Origin: Mycobacterium sp. shizuoka-1 | Lineage (GTDB): Bacteria > Actinomycetota > Actinomycetes > Mycobacteriales > Mycobacteriaceae | Direction of reading: 5' to 3' | DNA length: 64,000 nucleotides | NCBI RefSeq assembly: GCF_002723835.1 | Contig: NZ_BEWG01000068.1 | Coordinates: 1 to 64,000 of the forward strand | Shown here: in pieces, positions 43,663 to 52,568 of the stretch | How the letters are laid out: each line of letters begins with the position of its first letter | Numbering within the stretch: the stretch's first letter is position 1 | Position numbers and translations under genes: made by a program | Notes under the pieces: model-generated | Databases searched by the model: none | Told to the model about the DNA's origin: nothing | The model's input: only the letters and a program-made list of their open reading frames with translations

Positions 43663-44367
43663 CTAAAGTTTGGGCGAACGGGCCAGGCGCCGAGCCTGGT
43701 AATCGCTGATGTCTAGCAACCCGAACTTGCCCGCCAGGGCAGCAGCGCTGATCCGGTTGCTTACGCCAAGCTTGTTCAGCAGCGTGGCCACCATGCGCTT
43801 GGCGGTTCGTTCCGAGACCAGCAATCGGTCGGCCATCTCCGCGTTCTCCAGCCCTGCCGCCAGCAACGTCCACAACTTCAGGTCCTGATCGGACAAATGC
43901 TCTAGCACTTCACTCGGGGGTCGGCGGGTCTGGGTCAGGAGGTCATCGAGGACGGCGCCATCGACAACCCGCATGCCTTCGGCGATCGTCCACAGAGGGC
44001 CCGCCAGCGCTTCGGGCCGTGCGGTCTTGGGCAGGAAGCCGTCGGCTCCGGCACGCAACGCTTCTTCGGCCAGGTCGAGATCATCGGTGCCCGACAGCGC
44101 GAGGATCCGGGTCGTGGGGCTACGGCCCTTGATGTGGCGGATCGCAGCCAGTCCTCCCAGCGGGGGCATGGTCAGATCAACGATCGCGACGTCAGCGGCG
44201 CAATCGGCGACGAGGTCGGCCGCCTCCTCGACATAGCTGGTTTGGCCCCCCACGGTGAAGATGTCCCCCCATTCGCGGGTGAGCAGCAAGGCTAGTCCCT
44301 GCGCAAACAGTTCGTGGTCATCGACGATAGCCACGACGATCCCCTTCCGGCCGCCGCTAGGCTTCAT
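43663..44367 (-). CDS. LuxR-type response regulator
   Basis: 234 residues. The receiver domain has the acidic pair in 'VVAIVDDHELFAQGLALLLT', the phospho-acceptor Asp64 in 'ADVAIVDLTMPPLGGLAAIR' and the Lys in 'ADGFLPKTARPEALAG'. The C-terminal LuxR HTH is 'LLAAGLENAEMADRLLVSER', then 'TAKRMVATLLNKLGVSNRIS'. ATG at 44367, only 37 bp from the divergent histidine kinase. The pair is placed between the alcohol dehydrogenase and CYP153, so they probably control hydrocarbon oxidation. Confidence 0.92.
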   Translation of the reverse strand: MKPSGGRKGIVVAIVDDHELFAQGLALLLTREWGDIFTVGGQTSYVEEAADLVADCAADVAIVDLTMPPLGGLAAIRHIKGRSPTTRILALSGTDDLDLAEEALRAGADGFLPKTARPEALAGPLWTIAEGMRVVDGAVLDDLLTQTRRPPSEVLEHLSDQDLKLWTLLAAGLENAEMADRLLVSERTAKRMVATLLNKLGVSNRISAAALAGKFGLLDISDYQARRLARSPKL

Positions 44368-44404
44368 TGTGACGATGTTAGCCGCACCCCCCAGGATAAG
44401 GTCG

Positions 44405-45736
44405 ATGAGACTGCATAACCGGGTCACCGCACTTGTCGACGGTGACGAATACGGACTGGCCCGCGTTGTGGTGGCAGTCCGGATGGCGGTAGTGGCGTCA
44501 GTCGGGGTGCTGGTGCTTGTGGGACCCGCCTGGGTTCGCCAGCACGTGCCCGCGGTTGTGGGCATTCTGATTGCGGCGACGGTGTACGCAGTGGTGCTGC
44601 TGGCCAACCCGAAATTCGAGGCGCGCCGCACCCGGTACTCCTGGGCGGTCGCCCTGGCTGACAGTGCCATCACCCTTGCCTGGATCGCCGTCACCGGTGG
44701 ACCACATAGCCCGGTGGTGGCGGTACTTCCCCTGGTCGTCATCGCATCGGCGGCCCGGCTGTCATTCATCGAGACTCTGCTGTTATCGACGCTTTTGGGT
44801 CTGGCGTACACCGCGGTGATCGTGCCCTCTTCATCGACGCCAGCAACGGCGCTCACCCCTTGGCTCCAGGCCAGCTGGTGGGCGCTGTACCTGTTGTTCG
44901 CGGCGGTTCTCACCGCGGGCCTGTCTACCTTGGCGGAGCGCGAACACCGCTCCAGACTGCGCGCTCTAGTCGAAGCCGAGACCCAGCACGCCGCGGCCGA
45001 GGAGGAACGCGATCTGCGCTCACGGCTGCTCACCTCTTACCAGTCCCAACAGGACGGGCTGCAGGTGCTGGTGCACGAGTTCCGAACCCCCGTCGCCTCG
45101 CTGGAGGCACTGCTCGATGCACTGGCCGGCATCTCACCGATGACGGACGCCGACCGCAGCACCAGCCTGCAGCTGGCCAGCCGACACACCCGCCATGTCG
45201 TCGACATGCTCGACGCACTCTCCGACGTCGCGCTGAGCCGACGCCCCACCTTTTCTGGGGGCAGGATACGCCAAGTCGACGTCGCGGACATCGTCACCGC
45301 AGCAGCCGATGCGGTAGGCCTCACTGCGCCACGCCTACAGCTTGCGATGACCGCCGACCTGAGTGCTGTCGCGATCAACGCCCAGGGATTGCGTCGGGTG
45401 CTGACCAACCTGCTCGAAAACGCAGCCCGCCACGGCCGCGGCGGGCCGGTCGACGTCACGTGCAGTCGACACGGCAACGACCTCGTCATCGCCGTCGCCG
45501 ACCGTGGCCCCGGAATCCCCGACGAGGATCTGGGAGAGCTGACAGCAAAGTACGTCAGTGCCGGCGGTCAGCGCGGCACCGCCGGTCTGGGACTATGGAT
45601 CGTGCAGCAGATCACCGACGCAATGGGCGGTCGGGTGAATTTCGCCGCTCGCGCTGGTGGTGGGCTCGTCGCGACCTTCCGTGTTCCGCTGATCACCGCG
45701 CCGCAACCAGACCCGCCCCCCGCTCCGCGCTGGTAG
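44405..45736 (+). CDS. Membrane histidine kinase
   Basis: 443 residues. The N-terminal half has about six hydrophobic helices (roughly residues 18-40, 50-66, 80-96, 103-117, 122-141, 156-175) with almost no extracytoplasmic loop, as in sensors of membrane-soluble signals. A coiled linker leads to the H-box 'QVLVHEFRTPVASLEALLDA' (His224). The ATP-binding parts are 'NLLENAARHG', 'VADRGPGIPDEDLGEL' and 'GTAGLGLWIVQQITDAMGG'. Start ATG 44405. Its partner is the divergent LuxR-type regulator. A membrane-embedded sensor would suit detection of alkanes (inference). Confidence 0.92.
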   Translation: MRLHNRVTALVDGDEYGLARVVVAVRMAVVASVGVLVLVGPAWVRQHVPAVVGILIAATVYAVVLLANPKFEARRTRYSWAVALADSAITLAWIAVTGGPHSPVVAVLPLVVIASAARLSFIETLLLSTLLGLAYTAVIVPSSSTPATALTPWLQASWWALYLLFAAVLTAGLSTLAEREHRSRLRALVEAETQHAAAEEERDLRSRLLTSYQSQQDGLQVLVHEFRTPVASLEALLDALAGISPMTDADRSTSLQLASRHTRHVVDMLDALSDVALSRRPTFSGGRIRQVDVADIVTAAADAVGLTAPRLQLAMTADLSAVAINAQGLRRVLTNLLENAARHGRGGPVDVTCSRHGNDLVIAVADRGPGIPDEDLGELTAKYVSAGGQRGTAGLGLWIVQQITDAMGGRVNFAARAGGGLVATFRVPLITAPQPDPPPAPRW

Positions 45737-45996
45737 TCCGGACAACTTTGCGCGGGCCTCGTCGGCCAGTTGTCGGCGCCGCCAACGGCACGCAGCCCAC
45801 TGGCCCACGCTGGCGTGATCATGGGAACGAAAGGGCGGCAGTCACCATCGCAATCACGATTCGCAATGTCCGGCGCAGCATGACGATCGGCTCCAGCCCG
45901 TCTGCGTGGGCACCGGATCGCCCCGGCAGCAACTTCGCCGATCGGCGGTAGCTCGAATGTCCGGTGCGGCTTACGTCCGCATCCGGCCTCTTCCCG

Positions 45997-46035
45997 ACGT
46001 GGCCCGCAGGGGTCATGACGTGGCCCGCGGGCCAC
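45997..46035. promoter_or_regulatory. Phased repeats and palindrome upstream of CYP153
   Basis: The 12-mer 'gacgtggcccgc' occurs at 45997-46008 and again at 46017-46028, exactly 20 bp apart. The second copy runs into a perfect 16-bp palindrome 'gtggcccgcgggccac' (46020-46035). Two helical turns of spacing suggest an activator or repressor binding twice on one DNA face, about 170-200 bp before the P450 start. Confidence 0.6.
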
Positions 46036-46062
46036 TTGTCGTCGGCCTCCTCACTTATCACC

Positions 46063-46089
46063 CTTAATGGTGTTGAGGGTCACATTAAG
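46063..46089. promoter_or_regulatory. AT-rich inverted repeat upstream of CYP153
   Basis: 'cttaatggtg' (46063-46072) faces 'cacattaag' (46081-46089), an inverted repeat with one extra base in the left arm. It lies in the AT-rich part of the 469-bp region between the kinase stop and the P450 start, where the promoter is expected. The rest of 45737-46205 has no gene. Confidence 0.5.
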
Positions 46090-46205
46090 CCGCGCGGGGT
46101 GCACGTCGAGGTGGAACAGCTCGGCGCGCACAACGGTTGGGGCGAGACATGTTTCCGCTCATGCGCCCATTTTTCTGTAGAGCACCAGGTTGAGAAGGGA
46201 CCAAC

Positions 46206-47468
46206 ATGACCGAAATGACGGTGGCCGCCAGCGACGCGACGAACGCGGCGTACGGGATGGCCTTGGAGGACATCGATGTGAGCAATCCCGTGCTGTTCCG
46301 GGACAACACCTGGCATCCCTATTTCAAACGCCTGCGCGAAGAGGATCCGGTTCACTACTGCAAGAGCAGCATGTTCGGCCCCTACTGGTCGGTGACCAAG
46401 TACCGCGACATCATGGCAGTCGAGACCAACCCGAAGGTGTTCTCGTCGGAGGCTAAAAGTGGCGGCATCACCATCATGGACGACAACGCCGCAGCATCGC
46501 TTCCCATGTTCATCGCCATGGATCCACCGAAACACGATGTCCAGCGAAAGACCGTGAGCCCGATCGTGGCGCCCGAAAACCTTGCCACCATGGAATCGGT
46601 GATTCGCCAGCGCACCGCGGACCTCCTCGACGGATTGCCGATCAATGAAGAGTTCGACTGGGTGCATCGGGTGTCGATCGAATTGACCACCAAGATGCTG
46701 GCGACGCTGTTCGATTTTCCCTGGGACGACCGCGCCAAGTTGACGCGCTGGTCGGACGTCACCACGGCGTTGCCCGGTGGCGGGATCATCGATTCTGAAG
46801 AACAGCGCATGGCCGAGCTGATGGAGTGCGCGACGTATTTCACCGAGCTGTGGAACCAGCGCGTGAATGCCGAACCCAAGAACGATCTCATCTCGATGAT
46901 GGCCCATTCGGAGTCAACACGACACATGGCGCCCGAGGAATATCTCGGAAACATCGTGCTGCTGATCGTCGGCGGCAACGACACCACCCGCAACTCGATG
47001 ACCGGCGGTGTGTTGGCCCTGAACGAATTTCCCGACGAATACCGCAAACTGTCCGCCAACCCGGCGTTGATCAGCTCTATGGTGTCGGAGATCATCCGGT
47101 GGCAAACACCTCTTTCGCACATGCGTCGTACCGCATTGGAAGACATCGAGTTCGGCGGCAAGCACATCCGCCAGGGCGACAAAGTCGTGATGTGGTACGT
47201 GTCCGGCAACCGGGACCCCGAGGCCATCGACAATCCCGACACATTCATCATCGATCGCGCCAAGCCCCGCCAGCACTTGTCCTTCGGGTTCGGCATCCAC
47301 CGCTGCGTCGGCAACAGACTCGCCGAACTACAGCTCAACATCCTGTGGGAAGAAATCCTCAAACGGTGGCCGGACCCACTGCAGATCCAGGTTCTTCAAG
47401 AACCGACCCGCGTGCTCTCACCGTTCGTCAAGGGCTACGAATCGCTGCCCGTGCGCATCAACGCCTGA
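46206..47468 (+). CDS. CYP153-family cytochrome P450 alkane hydroxylase
   Basis: 420-residue soluble P450. The haem-binding loop is '[20 protein letters not shown]' (Cys ligand), the I-helix oxygen motif '[20 protein letters not shown]' and the K-helix ExxR in '[20 protein letters not shown]'. '[20 protein letters not shown]' followed by '[20 protein letters not shown]' is characteristic of CYP153, which hydroxylates medium-chain n-alkanes at the terminal carbon. ATG 46206, 8 bp after 'gaaggga'. It forms an operon with its reductase (1-bp overlap) and ferredoxin, giving a complete three-component monooxygenase. Confidence 0.95.
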   Translation: MTEMTVAASDATNAAYGMALEDIDVSNPVLFRDNTWHPYFKRLREEDPVHYCKSSMFGPYWSVTKYRDIMAVETNPKVFSSEAKSGGITIMDDNAAASLPMFIAMDPPKHDVQRKTVSPIVAPENLATMESVIRQRTADLLDGLPINEEFDWVHRVSIELTTKMLATLFDFPWDDRAKLTRWSDVTTALPGGGIIDSEEQRMAELMECATYFTELWNQRVNAEPKNDLISMMAHSESTRHMAPEEYLGNIVLLIVGGNDTTRNSMTGGVLALNEFPDEYRKLSANPALISSMVSEIIRWQTPLSHMRRTALEDIEFGGKHIRQGDKVVMWYVSGNRDPEAIDNPDTFIIDRAKPRQHLSFGFGIHRCVGNRLAELQLNILWEEILKRWPDPLQIQVLQEPTRVLSPFVKGYESLPVRINA

Positions 47469-48742
47469 TGATCCACACCGGCGTGACCGAAGCCGTTGTG
47501 GTGGTCGGTGCCGGCCAGGCTGGCGCACAGACAGTCACCAGCCTTCGACAAAGAGGGTTCGAGGGGCAGATCACCCTGCTCGGCGACGAGCCGGCGCTGC
47601 CCTATCAGCGCCCCCCACTGTCGAAAGCCTTCCTGGCCGGCACCCTCCCGCTGGACCGCCTGTACCTACGCCCTGCGGCGTTCTACCAGCAAGCCCAGGT
47701 CGATGTCATGGTCGACACTCGGGTGAGCGAGCTCGACACCGAAAACAGACGCGTCCGGCTCACCGACGGCCGCGCTATCAGCTTCGATCACTTGGTGCTG
47801 GCCACCGGCGGCCGCCCCCGCCCGCTGGCCTGCCCTGGTGCCGATCACCCCCGCGTCCACTACCTGCGAACAGTGACCGACGTAGACAGGATCCGCTCCC
47901 AGTTCCATCCCGGGACACGGCTGGTCCTGGTGGGCGGTGGTTACATCGGCCTTGAAATCGCCGCGGTAGCCGCAGAACTCGGGTTGACCGTGACCGTCCT
48001 CGAAGCACAAACCACCGTCTTGGCACGGGTCACCTGTCCGACGGTGGCCCGCTTCTTCGAACACACTCACCGGCGAGCAGGAGTGACGATTCGGTGCGCA
48101 ACGACAGTCACACGCATCCACGACAGCTCGTCCACCGCACGCATTGAACTCGATAGCGGCGAGTACATCGACGCAGACCTCGTCATAGTCGGGATAGGAT
48201 TGCTCCCCAACGTCGACTTAGCCTCAGCAGCTGGGCTGACATGCGAAAGCGGCATCGTCGTGGACAGCCGTTGCCAGACGAGCGCACCTAGCATCTACGC
48301 AGCTGGTGACTGCACCCAGTACCCGAGCCCCATATACGGCCGACCACTTCACCTCGAGTCGGTGCACAACGCCATCGAACAGGCCAAAACGGCCGCCGCA
48401 GCGATCCTCGGCAGAGACGAGCCGTTCCGTCAAGTCCCCTGGTTCTGGTCAGACCAGTACAACATCAAACTACAGACGGCCGGCGTCAACGAAGGTTACG
48501 ACGACGTGATCATCCGGGGTGATCCGGCCTCAGCATCGTTTGCAGCCTTCTACATGCGCGCCGGGAAACTGCTGGCCGTCGATGCAATCAACCGGCCGCG
48601 CGAATTCATGGCGTCGAAAACCCTTATCGCCGAACGCGCAGAGGTAGACCCGACGCAACTCGCCGACGAGAGCCTCCCCCTCACAGCCCTTGCGGCGGCG
48701 GTCAACGGCCCTACCCGCGCAACGTCCCCAACCTCCCTCTAA
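47468..48742 (+). CDS. Ferredoxin reductase (FAD, NADH)
   Basis: 424 residues of the glutathione-reductase-like oxygenase reductase family. It passes electrons from NADH to the ferredoxin. The FAD loop is 'VVVVGAGQAGAQTVTSLRQR', the NADH loop 'LVLVGGGYIGLEIAAVAAEL' and the second FAD motif 'APSIYAAGDCTQYPSP'. 'PPLSKAFLAGTLPLDRLYLR' is typical of the family. ATG 47468 overlaps the P450 stop by one base, so translation is coupled. Confidence 0.95.
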   Translation: MIHTGVTEAVVVVGAGQAGAQTVTSLRQRGFEGQITLLGDEPALPYQRPPLSKAFLAGTLPLDRLYLRPAAFYQQAQVDVMVDTRVSELDTENRRVRLTDGRAISFDHLVLATGGRPRPLACPGADHPRVHYLRTVTDVDRIRSQFHPGTRLVLVGGGYIGLEIAAVAAELGLTVTVLEAQTTVLARVTCPTVARFFEHTHRRAGVTIRCATTVTRIHDSSSTARIELDSGEYIDADLVIVGIGLLPNVDLASAAGLTCESGIVVDSRCQTSAPSIYAAGDCTQYPSPIYGRPLHLESVHNAIEQAKTAAAAILGRDEPFRQVPWFWSDQYNIKLQTAGVNEGYDDVIIRGDPASASFAAFYMRAGKLLAVDAINRPREFMASKTLIAERAEVDPTQLADESLPLTALAAAVNGPTRATSPTSL

Positions 48743-48763
48743 CCCACTGATAAAGGAATCGAA

Positions 48764-49084
48764 ATGCCGAAGATCACCTACATCGACTACACCGGTACGA
48801 GCCGCTGCGTTGACGCCGAAAACGGCATGTCACTGATGGAAATCGCCATCAATAACAACGTGCCAGGCATCGACGGGGACTGCGGCGGGGAGTGCGCATG
48901 CGCGACATGCCATGTGCACGTCGATGCAGACTGGTTGGACAAACTGCCGCCCAGCAGCGACCAAGAGGTGTCAATGCTGGAATTCTGTGATGGCGTAGAC
49001 CACACATCCCGACTCGGCTGCCAAATCAAGATTTGCCCGACTTTGGATGGCATCGTCGTACGGACACCAGCTGCACAACATTAG
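48764..49084 (+). CDS. [2Fe-2S] ferredoxin
   Basis: 106 residues of the adrenodoxin/putidaredoxin type. Cluster ligands are Cys40, Cys46, Cys49 ('DGDCGGECACATCHVHVDAD') and Cys86 ('SRLGCQIKI'). This is the vertebrate/bacterial P450 ferredoxin pattern, C-x5-C-x2-C. It carries electrons from the reductase to CYP153. ATG 48764, with 'aaaggaatcgaa' upstream, 21 bp after the reductase. Confidence 0.95.
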   Translation: MPKITYIDYTGTSRCVDAENGMSLMEIAINNNVPGIDGDCGGECACATCHVHVDADWLDKLPPSSDQEVSMLEFCDGVDHTSRLGCQIKICPTLDGIVVRTPAAQH

Positions 49085-49166
49085 CTACCCCGACCCGAGA
49101 CCGCAGCTACACACGTTATCGAGACAGTCCCTCCCTAATCGGCCAGTCCCAGCGATTGCGAGGCAG

Positions 49167-49218
49167 GCCCCGGAATCCCCGACGAGAATCGGGGAAGGCT
49201 GACAGCAAAGTACGTCAT
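49167..49218 (+). repeat. Fragment duplicated from histidine kinase gene
   Basis: 52 bp match 45507-45558 of the kinase gene with about five differences, including 'ggccccggaatccccgacga' and 'gctgacagcaaagtacgtca'. This covers the ATP-binding G1 region of the kinase. It is out of context downstream of the ferredoxin, so it is a relic of a second kinase copy or of a local duplication. Confidence 0.8.
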
Positions 49219-49228
49219 GGCCTATCAG

Positions 49229-49415
49229 CTAAGCTAGCCAGGTCGAGGTCGGGTTTGCCGACTGCTCGTCCGCATCGTCGGCAGGTCCCGGATCCGTCGG
49301 GTCATCCTCAGATCTGCGGCATCGACCGGCCCCGCCGCGACCCTTGGGCGTCGTTGACCGCGACCTTCGTCGGCTTCGGTGAAATCGGTTGCGCGACAGC
49401 GGTGGTGTCGACATT
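49229..49415 (-). pseudogene. Remnant of a second recombinase element
   Basis: About 185 bp match 23225-23400 of the recombinase element at roughly 85 per cent, including 'ggatccgtcgggtcatcctc' and 'gcatcgaccggccccgccgc'. It covers the start of the zinc-ribbon recombinase and the end of the XRE gene. Frames are broken. Shows that a related element once sat beside the alkane island. Confidence 0.8.
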
Positions 49416-49665
49416 GTTGACGACGGTTGAGAACCCGGCCAGTCGCGACGGGGTGGGTTCTAGCTAGCCTACTTTTCAACCGGCGTCAACATACGGGGGC
49501 GGGGCCGGATCCTGCACCGGCTGGCCGATCAGCCAAGCCCGCGGCAACTACGTCGCGCGTGCTGCGGCGAACTTCCGGTTTTTCGCCGACCATGCGCGGC
49601 TGGCCACCGCGGAGGTTCTTGAACCGTCCTGGGTCTGGTGGAGATCGTGATCGCACCAGGAGGAT

Positions 49666-49998
49666 GTGGTTGTGGCTGCGCCGAGGAAGTTCGATCCAGA
49701 GACCCGTGAACGGGCTGTACGGATGTATCACGACCGTTTGGCCCATAGTGATGATTCGAAGTTGGCGGCTCGCCGCCATGTCGGAGAGCTGCTGGGGATC
49801 AATCAGGCGACGTTGCGTAATTGGGTCGAGGACCGCCACTTCGGCAGCCGCTCGACGGTCAGTGACGATGGAGGCGATCAGTCGGCCGAGGTGGTGGCGT
49901 TGCGCAAGGAGGTCGCCGAGTTGCGCAGGGCCAATGAGATCCTCAAGACAGCGTCAGCGTTTTTCGCCGCGGCGGAGGTCGACCGCCGACTGCGGTGA
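49666..49998 (+). CDS. IS3-family transposase OrfA
   Basis: 110 residues. The N-terminal HTH 'PRKFDPETRERAVRMYHDRL' and 'LLGINQATLRNWVEDRHFG' is followed by the leucine-zipper segment 'VVALRKEVAELRRANEILKT' used for OrfA/OrfAB assembly. GTG start at 49666 just after 'aggagg'. It overlaps OrfB in the -1 frame, so a fused OrfAB made by programmed frameshifting is expected. Confidence 0.9.
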   Translation: MVVAAPRKFDPETRERAVRMYHDRLAHSDDSKLAARRHVGELLGINQATLRNWVEDRHFGSRSTVSDDGGDQSAEVVALRKEVAELRRANEILKTASAFFAAAEVDRRLR

Positions 49999-50924
49999 TC
50001 GTCGACTACATCGACGCTCACCGGGACCGTTACGGGGTCGACCCGATCTGCGCCGTGCTGGGTGAGCACGGGCTGCCGATCGCCCCGTCCACCTACTACG
50101 CGGCCAAGGCCCGCGGTCCGGTCAGTGACACCGATTGGGCCGATGCGCACGCCGCGAACACCGTGCACCGGTTGTTCGTGGCCAATCGGCGGCTCTACGG
50201 GGTGCGCAAGCTCTGGCATGCGATGAAACACGCTGGTCACCACGTTGGCCGGGATCAAGTGGGCCGGCTGATGCGCCTGTGCGGGATCACCGGAGCGGTG
50301 CGCGGAAAGCGTCGCACCGTCACCACCACCGCCGATGCGGCCGCGGCCCGACATCCCGATCTCATCGACCGGCAGTGGGGGGTGCCGGCGCGTCCGGACC
50401 AGTGGTGGGTAGCCGATTTCACCTACACCTGGACCTTGGCCGGGTTCGTCTACACCGCGTTCTGCGTCGATGTGTACTCGCGGCAGATCCTGGGGTGGCG
50501 GGTGATGTCGACCAAGGCCACCCCGCTGGTGAGCAGCGTCCTCGAGCAAGCCGTGTTCACCCGCCGCAGGACTGATTTCCGTTTCACGACAACAGGATTG
50601 GTGCATCATTCCGATGCCGGCAGTCAGTACACCTCGCTGGCGTTCACCGAGGCGCTACGGGAATCGGGGATCGCCGGCTCGATCGGCTCGGTCGGCGACG
50701 CCCTCGATAACGCGCTGATGGAATCAGCGATCGGGCTGTACAAGACCGAACTGATCGACCGCCACAAATCCTGGACCGGCCGCGCCGAGGTCGAACGCGA
50801 AACCGCCAGCTGGGTGCATTGGTACAACACCACCCGCCTGCACTCGTCTCTGAACTATCTCTCACCGGTCGAATACGAGAACCGCTACCGTGACACCGTC
50901 ACCTCAATCCCGGAGGTGGCATAA
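49995..50924 (+). CDS. IS3-family transposase OrfB (integrase domain)
   Basis: 309 residues with the retroviral-integrase-like DDE core: Asp in 'RPDQWWVADFTYTWTLAGFV', Asp in 'TTTGLVHHSDAGSQYTSLAF' and Glu in 'GSVGDALDNALMESAIGLYK'. The N-terminal 'ANRRLYGVRKLWHAMKHAGH' and 'VGRDQVGRLMRLCGITG' are typical of OrfB. No internal stops, so the element may be active. Confidence 0.93.
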   Translation: MIVDYIDAHRDRYGVDPICAVLGEHGLPIAPSTYYAAKARGPVSDTDWADAHAANTVHRLFVANRRLYGVRKLWHAMKHAGHHVGRDQVGRLMRLCGITGAVRGKRRTVTTTADAAAARHPDLIDRQWGVPARPDQWWVADFTYTWTLAGFVYTAFCVDVYSRQILGWRVMSTKATPLVSSVLEQAVFTRRRTDFRFTTTGLVHHSDAGSQYTSLAFTEALRESGIAGSIGSVGDALDNALMESAIGLYKTELIDRHKSWTGRAEVERETASWVHWYNTTRLHSSLNYLSPVEYENRYRDTVTSIPEVA

Positions 50925-52154
50925 CCCAGGTCTCCATCCAGGCCAGGACGGTTCACTGCCCATGGACAGCGGCCACCACGCCTACACCCGGTTTGAGCCG
51001 GCCGGAGTGGTAGCGGCCATCGCGCCGTGGAACTTCCCCCTGATGCTGGAGACCTGGAAGATCGCCCCACGGCGCTGGCGTGGGGCAACACCGTGGTGCT
51101 CAAACCCGCCGAGGACACCATCCTGGGCAGGCTTGCCATCTAAGCCGGCATGCCCCCGGGCGTGCTCAACGTGGTGCACGGCTACGGGCCCGACTCTGCC
51201 GGGCAGGCGCTCACCGAGAACCCCGACGTCGACCGGATCACCTTCACCGGTGAATCGGGCACCGGCCGGATCATCGCCCGGGCAGCGGCGGGCAACCTGA
51301 CACCGGTGAGCCTGGAGCTCGGCGGCAAAGGCGCCAACGTGGTGTTCGCCGACGCCGACCTTCACACCGCGGTGGAGTGGTCGATCAAGGCGATCTTCAT
51401 CAACACCGGCCAGGTGTGTCTGGCGGGGTCCCGGTTGTATGTGCAGCGCGACATCTACGACGAGTTCCTGCGCCGGTTCACCCAAGCGGCGCAGGCGATG
51501 GTGGTCGGCGACCCCAAACAGGAAACCACCCAGATCGGCCCGCTGGCCTCTCAGGAGCACTACCGCAAGGTGCGCGGCTACGTCGAAACCATCGAGTCAG
51601 AAGGCGGTTCCATCGTCACCGGTGGGCTCGGCGAGGGCTGGGGTGTGTTGCCCACCGTCGTGACCGGACTGGGCCAGCAGGCCCGCTGCAGCCGCGAGGA
51701 GATCTTCGGCCCGGTGGCGGTGGTGATCTCCCGTTTGACACCGAGGCCGAGGCGATCCGGTTGGCCAACGACACCCGCTACGGCCTAAACGCGATGCTGT
51801 TCACCGAAAACCTGCACCGCGCCCACCGGGTCTCCGCCGCCCTGCGGGCCGGCACCGTGTGGGTCAACTGCTTTTTCGTCCGCGACCTGCGCGCACCCTT
51901 CGGCGGGGTCGGCGACTCCGGCATCGGCCGCGAAGGCGGCACCTTCAGCCGCGAATTCTTCACCGAACCCAAGGCCGTAGTCATGCAAATACAGCCAAGC
52001 TGACCCCCGACCGGGCCGCCCGCCGTGGCACACATAATCTGTTCTCCGTGTACTGAATAGTCGGCAGCGCCGGTCCAGGGATGACCTGTCGGTGGACCAC
52101 CGTCGCGTCCAGGTCTATTGCGACAGCGACCAGTGCGACGCCCGAGGGTTGCCC

Positions 52155-52568
52155 TTAATCGGACAGTCGTGAGCGTTCGCGTGGCATCGGAACAACGACG
52201 GTGGTCCCGGCGGCATCGTGGGTGAGTTCGGTGATCACCGCTGCAAGTGTTCTGATCTTGGCTTGTAGTTGAGTGTTCTCGGCGGCCAGTTGCTGATTGT
52301 GATCGCGGGCGTGTGCGAGTTGGCGTTGCACGGCCTCGATGCTCGGGGCAACGGGTCCGCACCCGACCGCCGCCTTGAACTCGTTGAGTAAATCGCTGTG
52401 ATGTTCGTAGAGTCTTTGCCGTGGTACGCCCGATTCGACCGCCAGTGCCACGACGGTGCGTGCACCGGTGCTCCGCTCGGCATGGTTGTCTCGTAGGCGG
52501 CCGATGGCGGCCTGAACCAGTTGGCGTTCCTCCTCGTTTCGGGCGGCGCTAACGCGCACGGTGGTCAT
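52155..52568 (-). CDS. TnpC/DUF6262-like coiled-coil protein
   Basis: 137 residues, start MTTVRVSAARNEEER at 52568. The central 'SGVPRQRLYEHHSDLLNEFK' looks like a TetR-like HTH and is followed by a coiled coil 'AVQRQLAHARDHNQQLAAEN' and 'TQLQAKIRTLAAVITEL'. This layout matches TnpC of Tn554-type elements and DUF6262 proteins found after paired recombinases. Last gene of the four-gene operon, overlapping the preceding stop by 4 bp. The interval 52004-52154 holds no gene and probably contains the end of the element. Confidence 0.75.
   Translation of the reverse strand: MTTVRVSAARNEEERQLVQAAIGRLRDNHAERSTGARTVVALAVESGVPRQRLYEHHSDLLNEFKAAVGCGPVAPSIEAVQRQLAHARDHNQQLAAENTQLQAKIRTLAAVITELTHDAAGTTVVVPMPRERSRLSD

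Larger units (their letters stand above)
49620..50955 (+). mobile_element. IS3-family insertion sequence
   Basis: 1,336 bp with terminal inverted repeats beginning 'tgaaccgtcctgg' (49620-49632) and ending in its exact complement (50943-50955), so it has the TG...CA ends usual for IS3. Weaker matching continues inward ('tggtggaga'). Two overlapping reading frames encode OrfA and OrfB. It interrupts an aldehyde dehydrogenase gene. No clear target duplication is visible, perhaps because of later change. Confidence 0.9.
49505..52003 (+). pseudogene. Aldehyde dehydrogenase broken by IS3 and frameshifts
   Basis: Left part 49505-49619 reads 'GWPISQARGNYVARAAANFR' and 'FFADHARLATAEVL'. The gene resumes after the IS at 50961 with 'MDSGHHAYTRFEPAGVVAAI' and 'APWNFPLMLETWKIAP'. 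Later parts are in shifted frames: 'FTGESGTGRIIARAAAGN', 'LELGGKGANVVFADADLHTA', 'NTGQVCLAGSRLYVQR' (catalytic Cys), 'PFDTEAEAIRLANDTRYGLN' and 'VWVNCFFVRDLRAPFGGVGD'. Frameshifts near 51070 and 51730 and a TAA near 51140 are visible, and the first ~80 residues are missing. The sequence resembles semialdehyde dehydrogenases of aromatic meta-cleavage pathways. Confidence 0.85.

Noticed and set aside
46826..48742. 638-codon frame suggesting a P450-reductase fusion
   Set aside because: The first 214 codons are a shifted frame of the P450 gene. The reductase begins at ATG 47468, overlapping the P450 stop by one base.
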